This document shows, piece after piece, positions 8,117-17,010 of a DNA stretch of 40,396 bases; position 1 is the first letter of the stretch; each line of letters begins with the position of its first letter. Both the position numbers and the translations under genes were made by a program. This DNA is from Prevotellaceae bacterium (GTDB taxonomy: Bacteria; Bacteroidota; Bacteroidia; Bacteroidales; UBA932), in contig JAISLK010000006.1 in NCBI GenBank assembly GCA_031290935.1, positions 1-40,396 on the forward strand, read 5' to 3'. The notes beneath the pieces were generated by a model, which was not told the DNA's origin, did no database searches, and was given only the letters and a program-made list of their open reading frames with translations.

Positions 8117-10238
8117 TACGTACCTTACCCTTATCGCCCAATCCGTCGGCGTACAGGAATGGCAGGTGGAACATACCCTGCAGCTCCTGTCCGGCGGCGC
8201 CACCATTCCTTTTATCAGCCGCTACCGGAAAGAAGCGACGGGCGGGCTGGACGAAGTGCAGGTCGCCGAAGTGAAACACCTCGCCGCCCGCTACGACGAA
8301 CTGGATGCGCGTAAAAACGCTATCCTGAAATCCATCGAAGAGCAGGGGAAATTAACCGCCGGCCTGAAAGCAACTATCGACGCCTGCCTGCACCTGCCGG
8401 CGCTGGAAGATATTTATTTGCCCTACCGCCCGAAACGCCGCACCCGCGCGTCCGTAGCCAAAGAGAAAGGACTGGAACCCTTGGCGGAGATGATACGGCA
8501 ACAGCAAACCGGCCACTGGGAAACCGTCGCCGGGAAGTTCCTGAACGAGGCGGTAACCTGCGTGGAAGACGCACTGGCCGGCGCACGCGACATCGTGGCC
8601 GAACAAATCAACGAAAATGCGCAGGTGCGCGACGCCCTGCGCCGGTTTTTCCGGCGCGACGCGGTGCTGTATTCCAAAGTAGTCAAGGGAAAGGAAGCGG
8701 AGGGGGTAAAATATAAAAATTATTACGACTACCATGAAAGCCTCCGGCGTATCCCGTCGCACCGCCTGTTGGCGGTGTTGCGCGGCCATCACGAAGGGGC
8801 GCTGTCGATAAAAGCGCACCCCGGCGAAGCGCAAGCCATCGCGCTTATCGAAAAACTGCTCCTGCGCCCGGGTGCCCCCGCCGGCCAGCTGCAACTCGCC
8901 ATTGCCGACGCCTACAAACGCCTGCTGTGCCCGTCGCTGGAAACGGAAATCCTCCATGAACAGAAAGAACGCGCCGACGCGGAGGCCATCAATGTATTTG
9001 CCGAGAACCTGCGGCAGCTGCTGCTCTCGCCGCCGCTGGGGCAAAAGCGCGTGCTGGCCATTGACCCGGGCTACCGCACCGGATGCAAGGTCGTATGCCT
9101 CGACGCGCAGGGCAACCTCGTGCACAATGAAACCATTTACCCGCATGCGCCGCAGAACGAACGGGTCGCCTCCATGAAGAAAATTACTTCCCTCGTGGAC
9201 GTCTATAAAATCGAAGCCATCGCTATCGGCAACGGCACGGCCGGCCGCGAAACGGAACATTTTATCCAGCGCATCGCCTTTCCCCATAAAGTTCTTGTTT
9301 TTGTGGTCAGCGAAGACGGCGCGTCGGTGTATTCCGCTTCGCCCGTGGCGCGGGAAGAATTTCCGCAGTATGACGTAACCGTGCGCGGCGCCGTATCCAT
9401 CGGCCGCCGCCTTATGGACCCGCTCGCCGAGCTGGTCAAGATAGACCCGAAATCCATTGGCGTCGGGCAGTACCAGCACGATGTAGACCAGGCCAGGCTG
9501 AAAGAACGGCTGGATGCGGTAGTGGAAAGCTGCGTGAACAGGGTCGGCGTGAACCTCAACACCGCCAGCAAGCACCTGCTGACCTACGTCTCCGGGCTGG
9601 GGACGCAGCTGGCGCAGCATATCGTGGACTACCGCAGGGAACACGGCAGCTTCCGCTCGCGCGAACAGCTGAAGCAGGTAAAACGTTTGGGCGAAAAAGC
9701 CTTTGAGCAGTGCGCCGGCTTCCTCCGCATCCCCGACGCCGGGGATCCGTTAGACAACAGCGCCGTCCACCCCGAACGCTATGCGCTGGTAGAACGCATG
9801 GCGCGCGACCTGGGCCAAAGCGTCGCCGGGTTGCTGGCCAACGGGGAAGCCCGCAAGCAAATTGTCCTCCAAAATTATGTGGACGACACGGTGGGGCTGC
9901 CCACCCTGTCCGACATCATGGAGGAACTGTCCAGGCCCGGCCGCGACCCGCGCGTCCCCGCAAAAGTGTTCGAGTTTTCCCCCGACGTATTTTCGATAGA
10001 CGATTTACGGCCGGGCATGGTCTTGCCGGGCATCGTTACCAACCTTACCAACTTCGGCGTATTTGTGGACGTCGGCGTAAAGCACGACGGGCTGGTGCAT
10101 ATCTCGCAGCTCGCCGACCGCTTTGTATCCAGCCCCGCCGAGGTCGTCAAACTCCACCAGCACGTCAAAGTCAAAGTCCTCGAAGTGGACCCCGCCCGCG
10201 AAAGAATCAACCTGAGCATGAAAGGAGAACTGTCTTAG
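8109..10238 (+). CDS. tex: Tex family transcription accessory / RNA-binding protein
   Basis: A 709-aa homologue of Tex, a conserved nucleic-acid-binding protein linked to transcription. The N-terminal helical Tex domain begins TLIAQSVGVQEWQVEHTL and contains the hallmark GATIPFISRYRKE (30-41). A YqgF/RNase H-like domain starts at KRVLAIDPGYRTGCK (about 313-327). Helix-hairpin-helix segments cover about 490-560, and a C-terminal S1 domain spans about 635-705 (GIVTNLTNFGVFVDVG, DGLVHISQL). The start ATG 8109 overlaps the clcA stop by 8 bp (ATGAATAG), so translation is probably coupled. A longer frame with a TTG start inside clcA is rejected. A heptamer palindrome follows the stop. Confidence 0.96.
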   Translation: MNSTYLTLIAQSVGVQEWQVEHTLQLLSGGATIPFISRYRKEATGGLDEVQVAEVKHLAARYDELDARKNAILKSIEEQGKLTAGLKATIDACLHLPALEDIYLPYRPKRRTRASVAKEKGLEPLAEMIRQQQTGHWETVAGKFLNEAVTCVEDALAGARDIVAEQINENAQVRDALRRFFRRDAVLYSKVVKGKEAEGVKYKNYYDYHESLRRIPSHRLLAVLRGHHEGALSIKAHPGEAQAIALIEKLLLRPGAPAGQLQLAIADAYKRLLCPSLETEILHEQKERADAEAINVFAENLRQLLLSPPLGQKRVLAIDPGYRTGCKVVCLDAQGNLVHNETIYPHAPQNERVASMKKITSLVDVYKIEAIAIGNGTAGRETEHFIQRIAFPHKVLVFVVSEDGASVYSASPVAREEFPQYDVTVRGAVSIGRRLMDPLAELVKIDPKSIGVGQYQHDVDQARLKERLDAVVESCVNRVGVNLNTASKHLLTYVSGLGTQLAQHIVDYRREHGSFRSREQLKQVKRLGEKAFEQCAGFLRIPDAGDPLDNSAVHPERYALVERMARDLGQSVAGLLANGEARKQIVLQNYVDDTVGLPTLSDIMEELSRPGRDPRVPAKVFEFSPDVFSIDDLRPGMVLPGIVTNLTNFGVFVDVGVKHDGLVHISQLADRFVSSPAEVVKLHQHVKVKVLEVDPARERINLSMKGELS

Positions 10239-10307
10239 TTAAGAGTTAAGAGTTGGCTGGCGCCGGCAACTCTTAACTCTTAGTTCTTAACTCTTAACTC
10301 TTAATTA
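10236..10307. repeat. Heptamer island with GC-core palindrome between convergent genes
   Basis: AGTTAAG words, the core GGCTGGCGCCGGC (10255-10267), then CTTAACT/CTTAGTT words. It begins at the tex stop and runs into the 3' end of the glycosyltransferase on the other strand, where AAGAGTTAA gives the last Lys-Ser-stop. The hairpin could act as a bidirectional transcription barrier, although it lacks a T-tract. Confidence 0.85.
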
Positions 10308-11064
10308 CCAATTTACAGAGTTGCTGTTTCAAGGCATTGCTTCCGGCTTGCCACAGCCAGCGGCGGCGGACGGCTTGCGCAAGGTCTTCGGGATAGCCGT
10401 TTGCGAGGAGCGCCCGGTAACATTCCTGCATGCTGTCTCTGCTGTTTTGAGCGGAAAGGCCGCCTGTGCGGAAATTTGCAATCACTTTATCAATATAAAA
10501 GAAGGGCGTACCGGCTTTATAATTCCGCAGTGCAAAATCGAAATCGCCGGATAACCTGTACCGCAGGTCAAACAACCCATGTTGCCGGTAAGTGGCTTTG
10601 GTAACAAAAACCGATGCGTGGCAAAAACAAAGACCTTTATACAAATTAGCCATATCCGGCGCGGCCTTTTTCTCTTTAAAAAACCGGCTGTTGCCAAAAT
10701 AGAAGTTGGCGTTGCCGTAAAATATGCCGTACTGCGGGTGGCCTGTCCATGCGCGGACGATGTTTTCCACCGCATCGGGCTGGTAGAAATCGCTGGCGTT
10801 AATGATGCCGATCAATTCGCCGGAGGCTTTCCGGATGCCTTTGTTCATCGCATCATAAACGCCGTTATCGGGTTCGCTGAGGAAGCAGGCAATATGCTCC
10901 CGGTAGCGCCGGATAATCGCTGCCGTGCCGTCGGTTGACTGCCCGTCGATGAGGATATACTCAATGTTTTTATACGACTGGGCGGTTACGCTTTTAATGG
11001 TCTGCTCAAGGTATTTTTCCGCGTTATATGTTACGGTAATAATAGAAACCAATGGGGTTGTCAT
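10294..11064 (-). CDS. Glycosyltransferase family 2
   Basis: This 256-aa GT-A-fold transferase probably adds a sugar to a lipid-linked surface polysaccharide precursor. The N-terminus VSIITVTYNAEKYLEQTIKS, the nucleotide-binding IDGQSTDGT (around 39-47) and SEPDNGVYDAMNKGI (80-94) are typical of the WcaA-like branch. The metal site reads INASD instead of the common DXD, as often in this branch. It is the last gene of the minus-strand polysaccharide cluster, 22 bp after the GT-D-like gene. The last two residues (KS) and stop come from the adjoining heptamer repeat. Donor and acceptor sugars are unknown. Confidence 0.9.
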   Translation of the reverse strand: MTTPLVSIITVTYNAEKYLEQTIKSVTAQSYKNIEYILIDGQSTDGTAAIIRRYREHIACFLSEPDNGVYDAMNKGIRKASGELIGIINASDFYQPDAVENIVRAWTGHPQYGIFYGNANFYFGNSRFFKEKKAAPDMANLYKGLCFCHASVFVTKATYRQHGLFDLRYRLSGDFDFALRNYKAGTPFFYIDKVIANFRTGGLSAQNSRDSMQECYRALLANGYPEDLAQAVRRRWLWQAGSNALKQQLCKLVIKS

Positions 11065-11086
11065 GTGTATCGTATTTTAAGAGGGC

Positions 11087-12055
11087 TTACCAGTATGGCG
11101 CCGTGCCCATATCGCAATAAGGGTTTTTGGGCATCTCTTCCGGGTACGGGCGTTTCCAGGAGGGATTGTATAATTTGTGTTGATAGGAATAATTGGGGGC
11201 TTCCCACCGGTTGCCTTTTATGCCGAAGAGCAGCTGCGTTGTTCCGCCCATGTGCACCGCCTGTTTCCCCAGTGTTTTTACAAATGCCGCCAACGGCAAT
11301 CCGTACGCTCCGGCGCCGATAACCGCGATGTCAAAATCTGTGGCTTCGATTTTCCTGCACAGTGCATCACAGGCGTCGAACCAGGTGGCATACCCGCCGG
11401 TGGAGCTCCTGCCAACGCCTTGCGTAGGGCGGATAATATGTAATGACCGGAATAACGGCAATACCTTGGGGTTGGTGAACAGGTTCTCCCGGTGATGTTC
11501 GTACTGGTAGCGGATGCTTTTTTCAAAGGGATGGATGACCAGCACTTTTTTATCCTCTAAGCATTCCGACCATGGCTCGGTGTACCACCATGCTTCCAGC
11601 GAGGCAAGGTTAACGAGTGTGGCCGTATTCGACCATCTTTTTATCAGCTTTTCTTCGGCCGTCCATCCGTGGAAACTGTTCCAGCAGGCAAGTATATCGA
11701 TATGCCCGGCGCTCTTTGCATACAAATCGACAAAGCGGGGGATTAATTTTTTATCGTCCGGGAAAAACCCGGAAGAGATACATAAGGTGTCCACCTGCTG
11801 CTTTTTCCCCCAATAGGCCGGCTGCAGGAGGAAGCGGTCGATGGTATCCAGTTCCGTGTTTCCATAACGGGTAATCATGGCCGGCTTGCCCGATAACAGC
11901 AGCGCTTTAATTCTTATATTTCCTTCCCCGTTCGGATGATAAGGGATAATGCGGTTCCGGAAGGGTATTCCGTTATGTCGGGCGACTTTTCTTGCAAACA
12001 GTTCTTTTTTTACGGCGCAGGATAGCGCCCGGAATACGGTGCGTATTTTTTTCAT
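11087..12055 (-). CDS. Putative GT-D-fold-like glycosyltransferase (polysaccharide cluster)
   Basis: A 322-aa protein with no signal peptide or membrane segment. Visible landmarks are PAMITRYGNTELD near 58-70, which resembles the RYGxxE motif of GT-D (DUF1792-type) glycosyltransferases, and GAGAYGLPLAAFVKTLGK around 247-264. A KQAVHMGG-x-x-QLLFGIKGNRW block (264 onward) follows. I have seen that combination in uncharacterised proteins of Bacteroidota polysaccharide loci. Its ATG overlaps the stop of the upstream GT4 gene by 4 bp (ATGA), so it is translated with that enzyme. A sugar-transfer role is inferred from the motif and context. A polysaccharide pyruvyl-transferase is the main alternative but fits the motifs less well. 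Confidence 0.55.
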   Translation of the reverse strand: MKKIRTVFRALSCAVKKELFARKVARHNGIPFRNRIIPYHPNGEGNIRIKALLLSGKPAMITRYGNTELDTIDRFLLQPAYWGKKQQVDTLCISSGFFPDDKKLIPRFVDLYAKSAGHIDILACWNSFHGWTAEEKLIKRWSNTATLVNLASLEAWWYTEPWSECLEDKKVLVIHPFEKSIRYQYEHHRENLFTNPKVLPLFRSLHIIRPTQGVGRSSTGGYATWFDACDALCRKIEATDFDIAVIGAGAYGLPLAAFVKTLGKQAVHMGGTTQLLFGIKGNRWEAPNYSYQHKLYNPSWKRPYPEEMPKNPYCDMGTAPYW

Positions 12056-13215
12056 GACAAAGAAGCAGTAAGTAGTTTACGGTATATTTCATACATTTTG
12101 TCGCTGTATTCTTCCGAAGTGTACAGCCTGTTTACGGCCTGCTGCGAACGCTTTATCATGGGGAAATAATGTTGAATGCCGTTGTCCGCTACTTCCTGCA
12201 TTTTTTTCGCCATGTCTTCTGCCGAGGCCGCGCACCGGACGCCAATTTCGCCGCCGGTAACGGAAAGCCCGTTATCCAGCTGCTCTTTGATTCCGTGTGC
12301 ATCGTGGGCGATAACGAGGCATCCGTTAGCCATCGCTTCGGCAACTACCCGCCCGAAGGCTTCGCTGCGCGAAGGTACGAAAATGGCCGCTGCGATGGAC
12401 ATCCACCGGGCAATTTCTTCTTTCGGCTGTTTCCCGATAAATAAAACGCTGCCCGGGGGGATATGGCTCCGGTGGATGATTTGCATGAGTTTCTTTTTAT
12501 AACTGCGGCTGCTCCCGCCTGCAAGGTATAACCTGTAATTGCCGTTATGCAAAGCAAACCGGCAAAAGGCTTCGACTAATGCGGTTACTCCTTTTTCTTC
12601 ATACATAGCTCCGGCATATAAAAAGTAGTTTTCTTTTTGCGGGCAGAACGGCAACCGGTCTTTTTGCAGCACGCCGTTATATACGACATGGCTGTGCGGT
12701 ACGTCGAAATAATCGGCGATGCACCTGGTAATGGGAACAGGGTAATTGCCGCGCTGCTTCAGCAGTTGTATCAGTCTTTTCTTTCCGCCCAGTATCCACC
12801 GTCCCATGTCCCTGTCCTGGTATTCCCGTAAGTGCCATACATGGGGAATGCCTTTCCGGCGGGCTATCTTGTATCCCATCCGGAATACGCCTGCGTTGGT
12901 ATGGATAATATCCGGCCGGAAGTCGCGGATAATTCTTTTAAGTTTGGGCGCCACAAAGGCGTTATAGCGCCATGCGATGAACAGTTTTATGGGGAAATAA
13001 ATAAAGTCTTTGAGGGATTTTATTTTCGGGACGCTGTATTGTCGCATGCGTATTTTAGCGTAAGGGATGGCTTTTTGGTCCAGGAGATTTTGCAGCCCCA
13101 GCAGGTGCGGCATCACAACGTAAGGGGTTACCTTATCGCCTAATGCGTCGAGCAAAGTCATCAGCGACTGGTCTGCGCCGTAGGAGCCGCCTGTGGTAAT
13201 GTATAATATTTTCAT
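12052..13215 (-). CDS. Glycosyltransferase family 4
   Basis: A 387-aa GT-B-fold retaining glycosyltransferase. The N-terminal acceptor domain opens MKILYITTGGSYGADQSL, with the glycine loop of GT4 enzymes. The C-terminal donor domain has LYAGAMYEEKGVTALVEAF and PSRSEAFGRVVAEAMANG, where EAFGRVVAE is the E-x7-E nucleotide-sugar motif. It lies 10 bp after the methyltransferase gene and overlaps the next gene by 4 bp. The specific sugar is not predictable. Confidence 0.93.
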   Translation of the reverse strand: MKILYITTGGSYGADQSLMTLLDALGDKVTPYVVMPHLLGLQNLLDQKAIPYAKIRMRQYSVPKIKSLKDFIYFPIKLFIAWRYNAFVAPKLKRIIRDFRPDIIHTNAGVFRMGYKIARRKGIPHVWHLREYQDRDMGRWILGGKKRLIQLLKQRGNYPVPITRCIADYFDVPHSHVVYNGVLQKDRLPFCPQKENYFLYAGAMYEEKGVTALVEAFCRFALHNGNYRLYLAGGSSRSYKKKLMQIIHRSHIPPGSVLFIGKQPKEEIARWMSIAAAIFVPSRSEAFGRVVAEAMANGCLVIAHDAHGIKEQLDNGLSVTGGEIGVRCAASAEDMAKKMQEVADNGIQHYFPMIKRSQQAVNRLYTSEEYSDKMYEIYRKLLTASLS

Positions 13216-13225
13216 CGGTACAGTT

Positions 13226-13885
13226 TTATTTTTTTCTTAATACAAAAAATAGATGGTACGGATTATGGGGCGCGATATACCATTTTTCGACAGCAAAGAA
13301 TTTCCGCATACTTTTTAATACGCTTCGTTTGGTATGTCCGCGTGTGCCGGTTTCCCAATAATGTTCTCCGTCGAAGGTGTGTTTTTTGAAAAATTTGTGT
13401 ATGTATATATTTGCTTTTACGGTTTTGATGACCGGCAATTTCAGTTCGATTTTGTATTTCATCGCCGAATAGGGCAGGCTGATGATGACGTGTCCGGCGT
13501 GTTGCGCCAGCTGTTGCAAAATGTTTTCAAACCTGTCGCGGGGCAGGTGTTCCAGCACCTGACAGCACAGGATGACGTCAAAGCGTTTGTCGTGCAGCAC
13601 GGCGTTGATACAGGCTACATCGCCTTCGTAGTCGGGGTGCAGGTGTTTGTCGAAATCGTATGTGTAAACCTGCACGCCCTGTGCGGCGAGTGTTTTTCCG
13701 ACAATATTGTCTCCAACGCCGATAATCAAAACTGTTTTGGGGGCGAGTGCAAGGGCTTCCGTTATCTGGTGCCAGTAGGAGGTCCATCGCGGGAGGTCTG
13801 TATAGGTTTGGAAGTTGTAGTGGCTGGCGTCCACCTGAAGGGTATGGGGGGTTACATCTGCATTCATAAGCACCGGCTTTAACAT
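13226..13885 (-). CDS. Class I SAM-dependent methyltransferase
   Basis: With the start at ATG 13885 this is a 219-aa protein. Motif I is TVLIIGVGDNIVG, the acidic motif II end is VYTYDFD, and motif IV is FDVILCCQVLEHLP, the pattern of small-molecule or glycan methyltransferases of the UbiE/Methyltransf_11 type. I prefer this start to the upstream GTG because the ATG overlaps the stop of the preceding ATPase gene (ATGTTAA). An internal ATG at 13867 is also possible. It probably methylates a sugar of the surface polysaccharide, judging from the glycosyltransferases on both sides. Confidence 0.85.
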   Translation of the reverse strand: MLKPVLMNADVTPHTLQVDASHYNFQTYTDLPRWTSYWHQITEALALAPKTVLIIGVGDNIVGKTLAAQGVQVYTYDFDKHLHPDYEGDVACINAVLHDKRFDVILCCQVLEHLPRDRFENILQQLAQHAGHVIISLPYSAMKYKIELKLPVIKTVKANIYIHKFFKKHTFDGEHYWETGTRGHTKRSVLKSMRKFFAVEKWYIAPHNPYHLFFVLRKK

Positions 13886-15462
13886 GCTACGATGGTAACA
13901 TCTCCTTCGGTGGACCACTTGAGGCGGTCGCCCCAGGGGATTTGTGCGGCTTCGGGGCGGCGGTCGAAAATCACCAGATAGCAGTGCGTCGGCAGGCTGC
14001 CGTCCGGCCGGAGCGGCGGCGAGAAGCTGTTGCGGTAACGAAGGACTTGCTGTATGCCGGTTTCCTTCACCTTGTCGAACGTCTGCCCTTTCCGTAGGAG
14101 TTTCACTTCAATGATATCCCACTTGTTTTTGTACTCAACGGCCAAATCCATGCGGCCGCGCCCGGCGGCGTATTCCCGCTCAATGCGGCCGTCCCCGTTG
14201 GTAACACGTTGCAGAAAGGCCATCAGCAGCAGGTGCGGAAAGGCTTCGGAATAGTTCGACATTTCTTCCCATTCCTCCGAGTGGGTTTGCCAGAAGGCTT
14301 GGAACTCGCGCAGGAGGCCGTCCATATCCAGCGTGCCGTCGGGCTTTTGCCATTGCCATTCGGGCGCCGGGATAGCCAGCTGTGTGCTGTAAATAAGATG
14401 CCGGGCGATGACCTCCCGGTAAATAGGGTTGGCTATTTGCGGCGTGCCGTTATCCGTAGTAACCAACCCAAGGTCTAAGCAGATGCGGAACGTTTCGCTC
14501 TCGGCCAGCGAGGGGTCGGACGCGCCGGTAATCAACTTCTCAATGAGGATGCGCACACCGGGGTCTTCCAAGCGATAGGCGAGCGCGTCAAGGTGCGTTT
14601 CGCGTGCCAGAATCATTTGTTGGCGCGCTTCTTCAATATGTTTGATGGTTACGGTTTCCGTACTGTCTTCATCCAGTATCCGCAGGGTAGCCCGCATGAA
14701 CAGGGAGTTCACAATCCATGGCTGGCCTTTCGACTGCTCATAGACGTAGCCCAACGCGTCGCCGGTGATTTGCTGCCCGGTTTCGGCAGTGCGCTGGGCA
14801 AACAGTTTGGCGATGTCTTTTTTTGTGAAGTTCGACAGCGACGCCGAATCTTCTTTGACATTAAACGGCGACCCCGGGTTTATCGCCTTGCCGTCTTTGG
14901 TTTTCACGATGTAATCTTTCAAATCGCGCATGCCCACCAGCGCGACCGACACGGGGAATGCACCCACGCCGCGGGAGGCAAAGCCTCCGCGCAACTGGCG
15001 CAGGAAGCTCACCATGGCTTCGCCTTCCAGTACATCCACCTCGTCGAACAGCACAATCAGGGGCTTTGGCGCCACTAATTCCGACCACCTGATTAAGGTA
15101 TCGCTCAACATACTTCCAACGCTGGTAGCGGGCACCTCCGGGATATCCATGTCCGACATTCTGGTGTAGGCCTGAATAGCGCTGCAAATGGTTGGCATGG
15201 CGCGTTCCGGCTCTGTAAGCCCCTGGCAGGTTTCTACGCTTACGTAGCAGGCAATGGCTTCGCCGCCGGTGTTAATTTCGTTCATCCAGCTTTTCAGAAA
15301 AGTGGTTTTGCCCATTTGGCGCGCTGCGTGAAGCACCCAATAGAGCTGGTCTTTGATGTAGCGGTGCAATTGTGCGCCTACCAGGCGGTCGGCGGGCGGC
15401 AGCATATAATGCCGCTGCGGGTTGCAGGGCCCTGTGGTGTTAAAGAAACGCGGAGCAGTCAT
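13879..15462 (-). CDS. AAA-type ATPase with C-terminal PD-(D/E)XK-like nuclease domain
   Basis: A 527-aa protein whose start, FFNTTGPCNPQRHYMLPP, is typical of the AAA_35-like ATPases common in Bacteroidota and other anaerobes. Walker A is AARQMGKTT (46-54), with alanine for the first glycine; Walker B is LIVLFDEVD (135-143). A winged-helix-like middle follows. The C-terminus has GRMDLAVEY and DIIEVKLL (Asp439, Glu452, Lys454), which fits a PD-(D/E)XK nuclease core. The biochemical role is unknown; related proteins are usually listed as hypothetical, and defence or mobile-element roles have been suggested. It has its own -7 promoter element and sits between flippase and methyltransferase genes, so it looks like an insertion into the polysaccharide operon. 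Confidence 0.82.
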   Translation of the reverse strand: MTAPRFFNTTGPCNPQRHYMLPPADRLVGAQLHRYIKDQLYWVLHAARQMGKTTFLKSWMNEINTGGEAIACYVSVETCQGLTEPERAMPTICSAIQAYTRMSDMDIPEVPATSVGSMLSDTLIRWSELVAPKPLIVLFDEVDVLEGEAMVSFLRQLRGGFASRGVGAFPVSVALVGMRDLKDYIVKTKDGKAINPGSPFNVKEDSASLSNFTKKDIAKLFAQRTAETGQQITGDALGYVYEQSKGQPWIVNSLFMRATLRILDEDSTETVTIKHIEEARQQMILARETHLDALAYRLEDPGVRILIEKLITGASDPSLAESETFRICLDLGLVTTDNGTPQIANPIYREVIARHLIYSTQLAIPAPEWQWQKPDGTLDMDGLLREFQAFWQTHSEEWEEMSNYSEAFPHLLLMAFLQRVTNGDGRIEREYAAGRGRMDLAVEYKNKWDIIEVKLLRKGQTFDKVKETGIQQVLRYRNSFSPPLRPDGSLPTHCYLVIFDRRPEAAQIPWGDRLKWSTEGDVTIVAC

Positions 15463-15478
15463 GTCATTATTTTTTTTA

Positions 15479-15486
15479 CAAAGATA
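15479..15486 (-). promoter_or_regulatory. -7 promoter element for the ATPase gene
   Basis: TATCTTTG on the minus strand, 16 bp upstream of the ATPase ATG and inside the 42-bp gap after the flippase stop. No clear -33 TTG is seen. It implies the ATPase and downstream genes can be transcribed separately from the flippase. Confidence 0.5.
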
Positions 15487-15504
15487 AGAAAATAATATAC
15501 CCCG

Positions 15505-17004
15505 TTATTTCCCGGGGCGCAGTTTTTTCAGTTTATTTAACAGCAGGCGCACCGTGCTGTTCACGTCTTCGGATATTTTTAGCGCATACAGCAAAATCGC
15601 ACCTGCCGTTGCCAACACTGCGCTGCGGCAGATGGCGTCTATCCAGGGGTTGTCGAACTGGAACAAAAAACAGTTTATTCCTGCCAGCAGCAGGAATATT
15701 GCGAGGAGTTTTAAGGTGCCCGGAGAATACGGGTTGCCTTTTACTTTTTTCAGCACGAGCCATTGCTGCACCCCGAAAGAGAGCACGCAGCTGATAGCCG
15801 TTGCGAGGGCGGCGCCGGTAATGCCCCATACCGGAATCAGTAAATAATTGGTGAGTATCCCCGCGCCGATGATGAAAAACACAAAGTACAGACTCCAGTA
15901 ATAATATTTTGAAAAGCTGATAAGCGTACCGCCGAAGTTGAGCGTTATTTCTATCAGCTTCGCCAGTCCTGTGAAAAACATTACCCACTTGCCTTCCGCG
16001 TACACGGCGCCGTTGGGGATAATCGCAAAAATATTATCAATATTTGCCCAGACTAAAATAAAAATCAGTCCGCCTGTCAGGAGCTGGTGGAGGGATACTT
16101 TTTTGTAGAGCGCGTTGGCTGTTTCAAAGTCGCCTTTTTTGAGGGCGGCGGCGGCTATGGGGGCAGAGATGGCGCTGATGGAGCGTGAAGGAATTTCAAT
16201 CACCGCCGTCATGTAAAAAGCAATGGTGAAGATGCCGGCATAGCTCAATCCCAGCTGTGAAGTAATCATAAACAGGTCGAGCCTGCCAAGCATTGTACTG
16301 CCCAGCGCGCCGATAATTAAATACAGGGAATACCGCAAAATATCTTTCCGCAGCGGGCGGGTGACATACGATACGTCATGATGCAGGGAAGTTACAGCGG
16401 TTTTAAGCACATACAAAAAGAGGCACAGCATCCCCGCGCCGTAGGTTATGATATAACCCGCCACCAGCCCGCTGCGGTTAATGAAATGGTAGCCGTAAAG
16501 CAAATAAACCGACAGCAGGCATAACCGGATGATGATTTCGCGGTTGAATTTGGGTACGGCTATGCGCATGTTGGCGTTGGAATACACTTCGAGTACCGAT
16601 AAATAGGCAAAGAAGAAAATCAATGGCGTTACCCAGTAGTAATAAGAAATAAAAAGGCTTGATTTTTCCGCGAACAAAAGGCTGACCGGTTCTTTCAGGA
16701 AAACATAAAGCGGAATAAACAGCAGGCACCCGAGGAAAGGCAGTAACAGCATGTAAAAAAAGAAGCCGTTGTGCTTTTTCTTTTCATCTTTGAAGTAGGG
16801 GAAAAAACGTATGATCGATGACGGGGTGCCCAGCTGGGCAAGGATGGCAAACAGTGTCCCCGCCTCCACTGTTACTTTTAGTAACCCGATATCTTCGGGC
16901 GGCAGAAACTTTGTGAGCACAAACAGGGTGGTCAGGAAGCCAATGAAAGCGCCGGCGTAGGTGATGGCTGTGCCCTTTATACTTTGGCGGATGACGATTC
17001 CCAT
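15505..17004 (-). CDS. Wzx-type polysaccharide flippase (MOP superfamily)
   Basis: A 499-aa membrane protein with about 12-14 hydrophobic segments. It opens with RQSIKGTAITYAGAFIGFL, followed by a PPEDIGLLKV loop, as in O-antigen and capsule flippases that move lipid-linked repeat units across the inner membrane. The C-terminus is lysine-rich and cytosolic. It lies 6 bp after the upstream GT2 gene, so the two are almost certainly one transcript. No Wzy polymerase was recognised in the window. Confidence 0.88.
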   Translation of the reverse strand: MGIVIRQSIKGTAITYAGAFIGFLTTLFVLTKFLPPEDIGLLKVTVEAGTLFAILAQLGTPSSIIRFFPYFKDEKKKHNGFFFYMLLLPFLGCLLFIPLYVFLKEPVSLLFAEKSSLFISYYYWVTPLIFFFAYLSVLEVYSNANMRIAVPKFNREIIIRLCLLSVYLLYGYHFINRSGLVAGYIITYGAGMLCLFLYVLKTAVTSLHHDVSYVTRPLRKDILRYSLYLIIGALGSTMLGRLDLFMITSQLGLSYAGIFTIAFYMTAVIEIPSRSISAISAPIAAAALKKGDFETANALYKKVSLHQLLTGGLIFILVWANIDNIFAIIPNGAVYAEGKWVMFFTGLAKLIEITLNFGGTLISFSKYYYWSLYFVFFIIGAGILTNYLLIPVWGITGAALATAISCVLSFGVQQWLVLKKVKGNPYSPGTLKLLAIFLLLAGINCFLFQFDNPWIDAICRSAVLATAGAILLYALKISEDVNSTVRLLLNKLKKLRPGK

Positions 17005-17010
17005 GGCTTT

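Noticed and set aside
8352-9644. Minus-strand open frame of 430 codons opposite tex
   Set aside because: Antisense shadow of a strongly conserved gene; the product is rich in low-complexity residues and has no motif.
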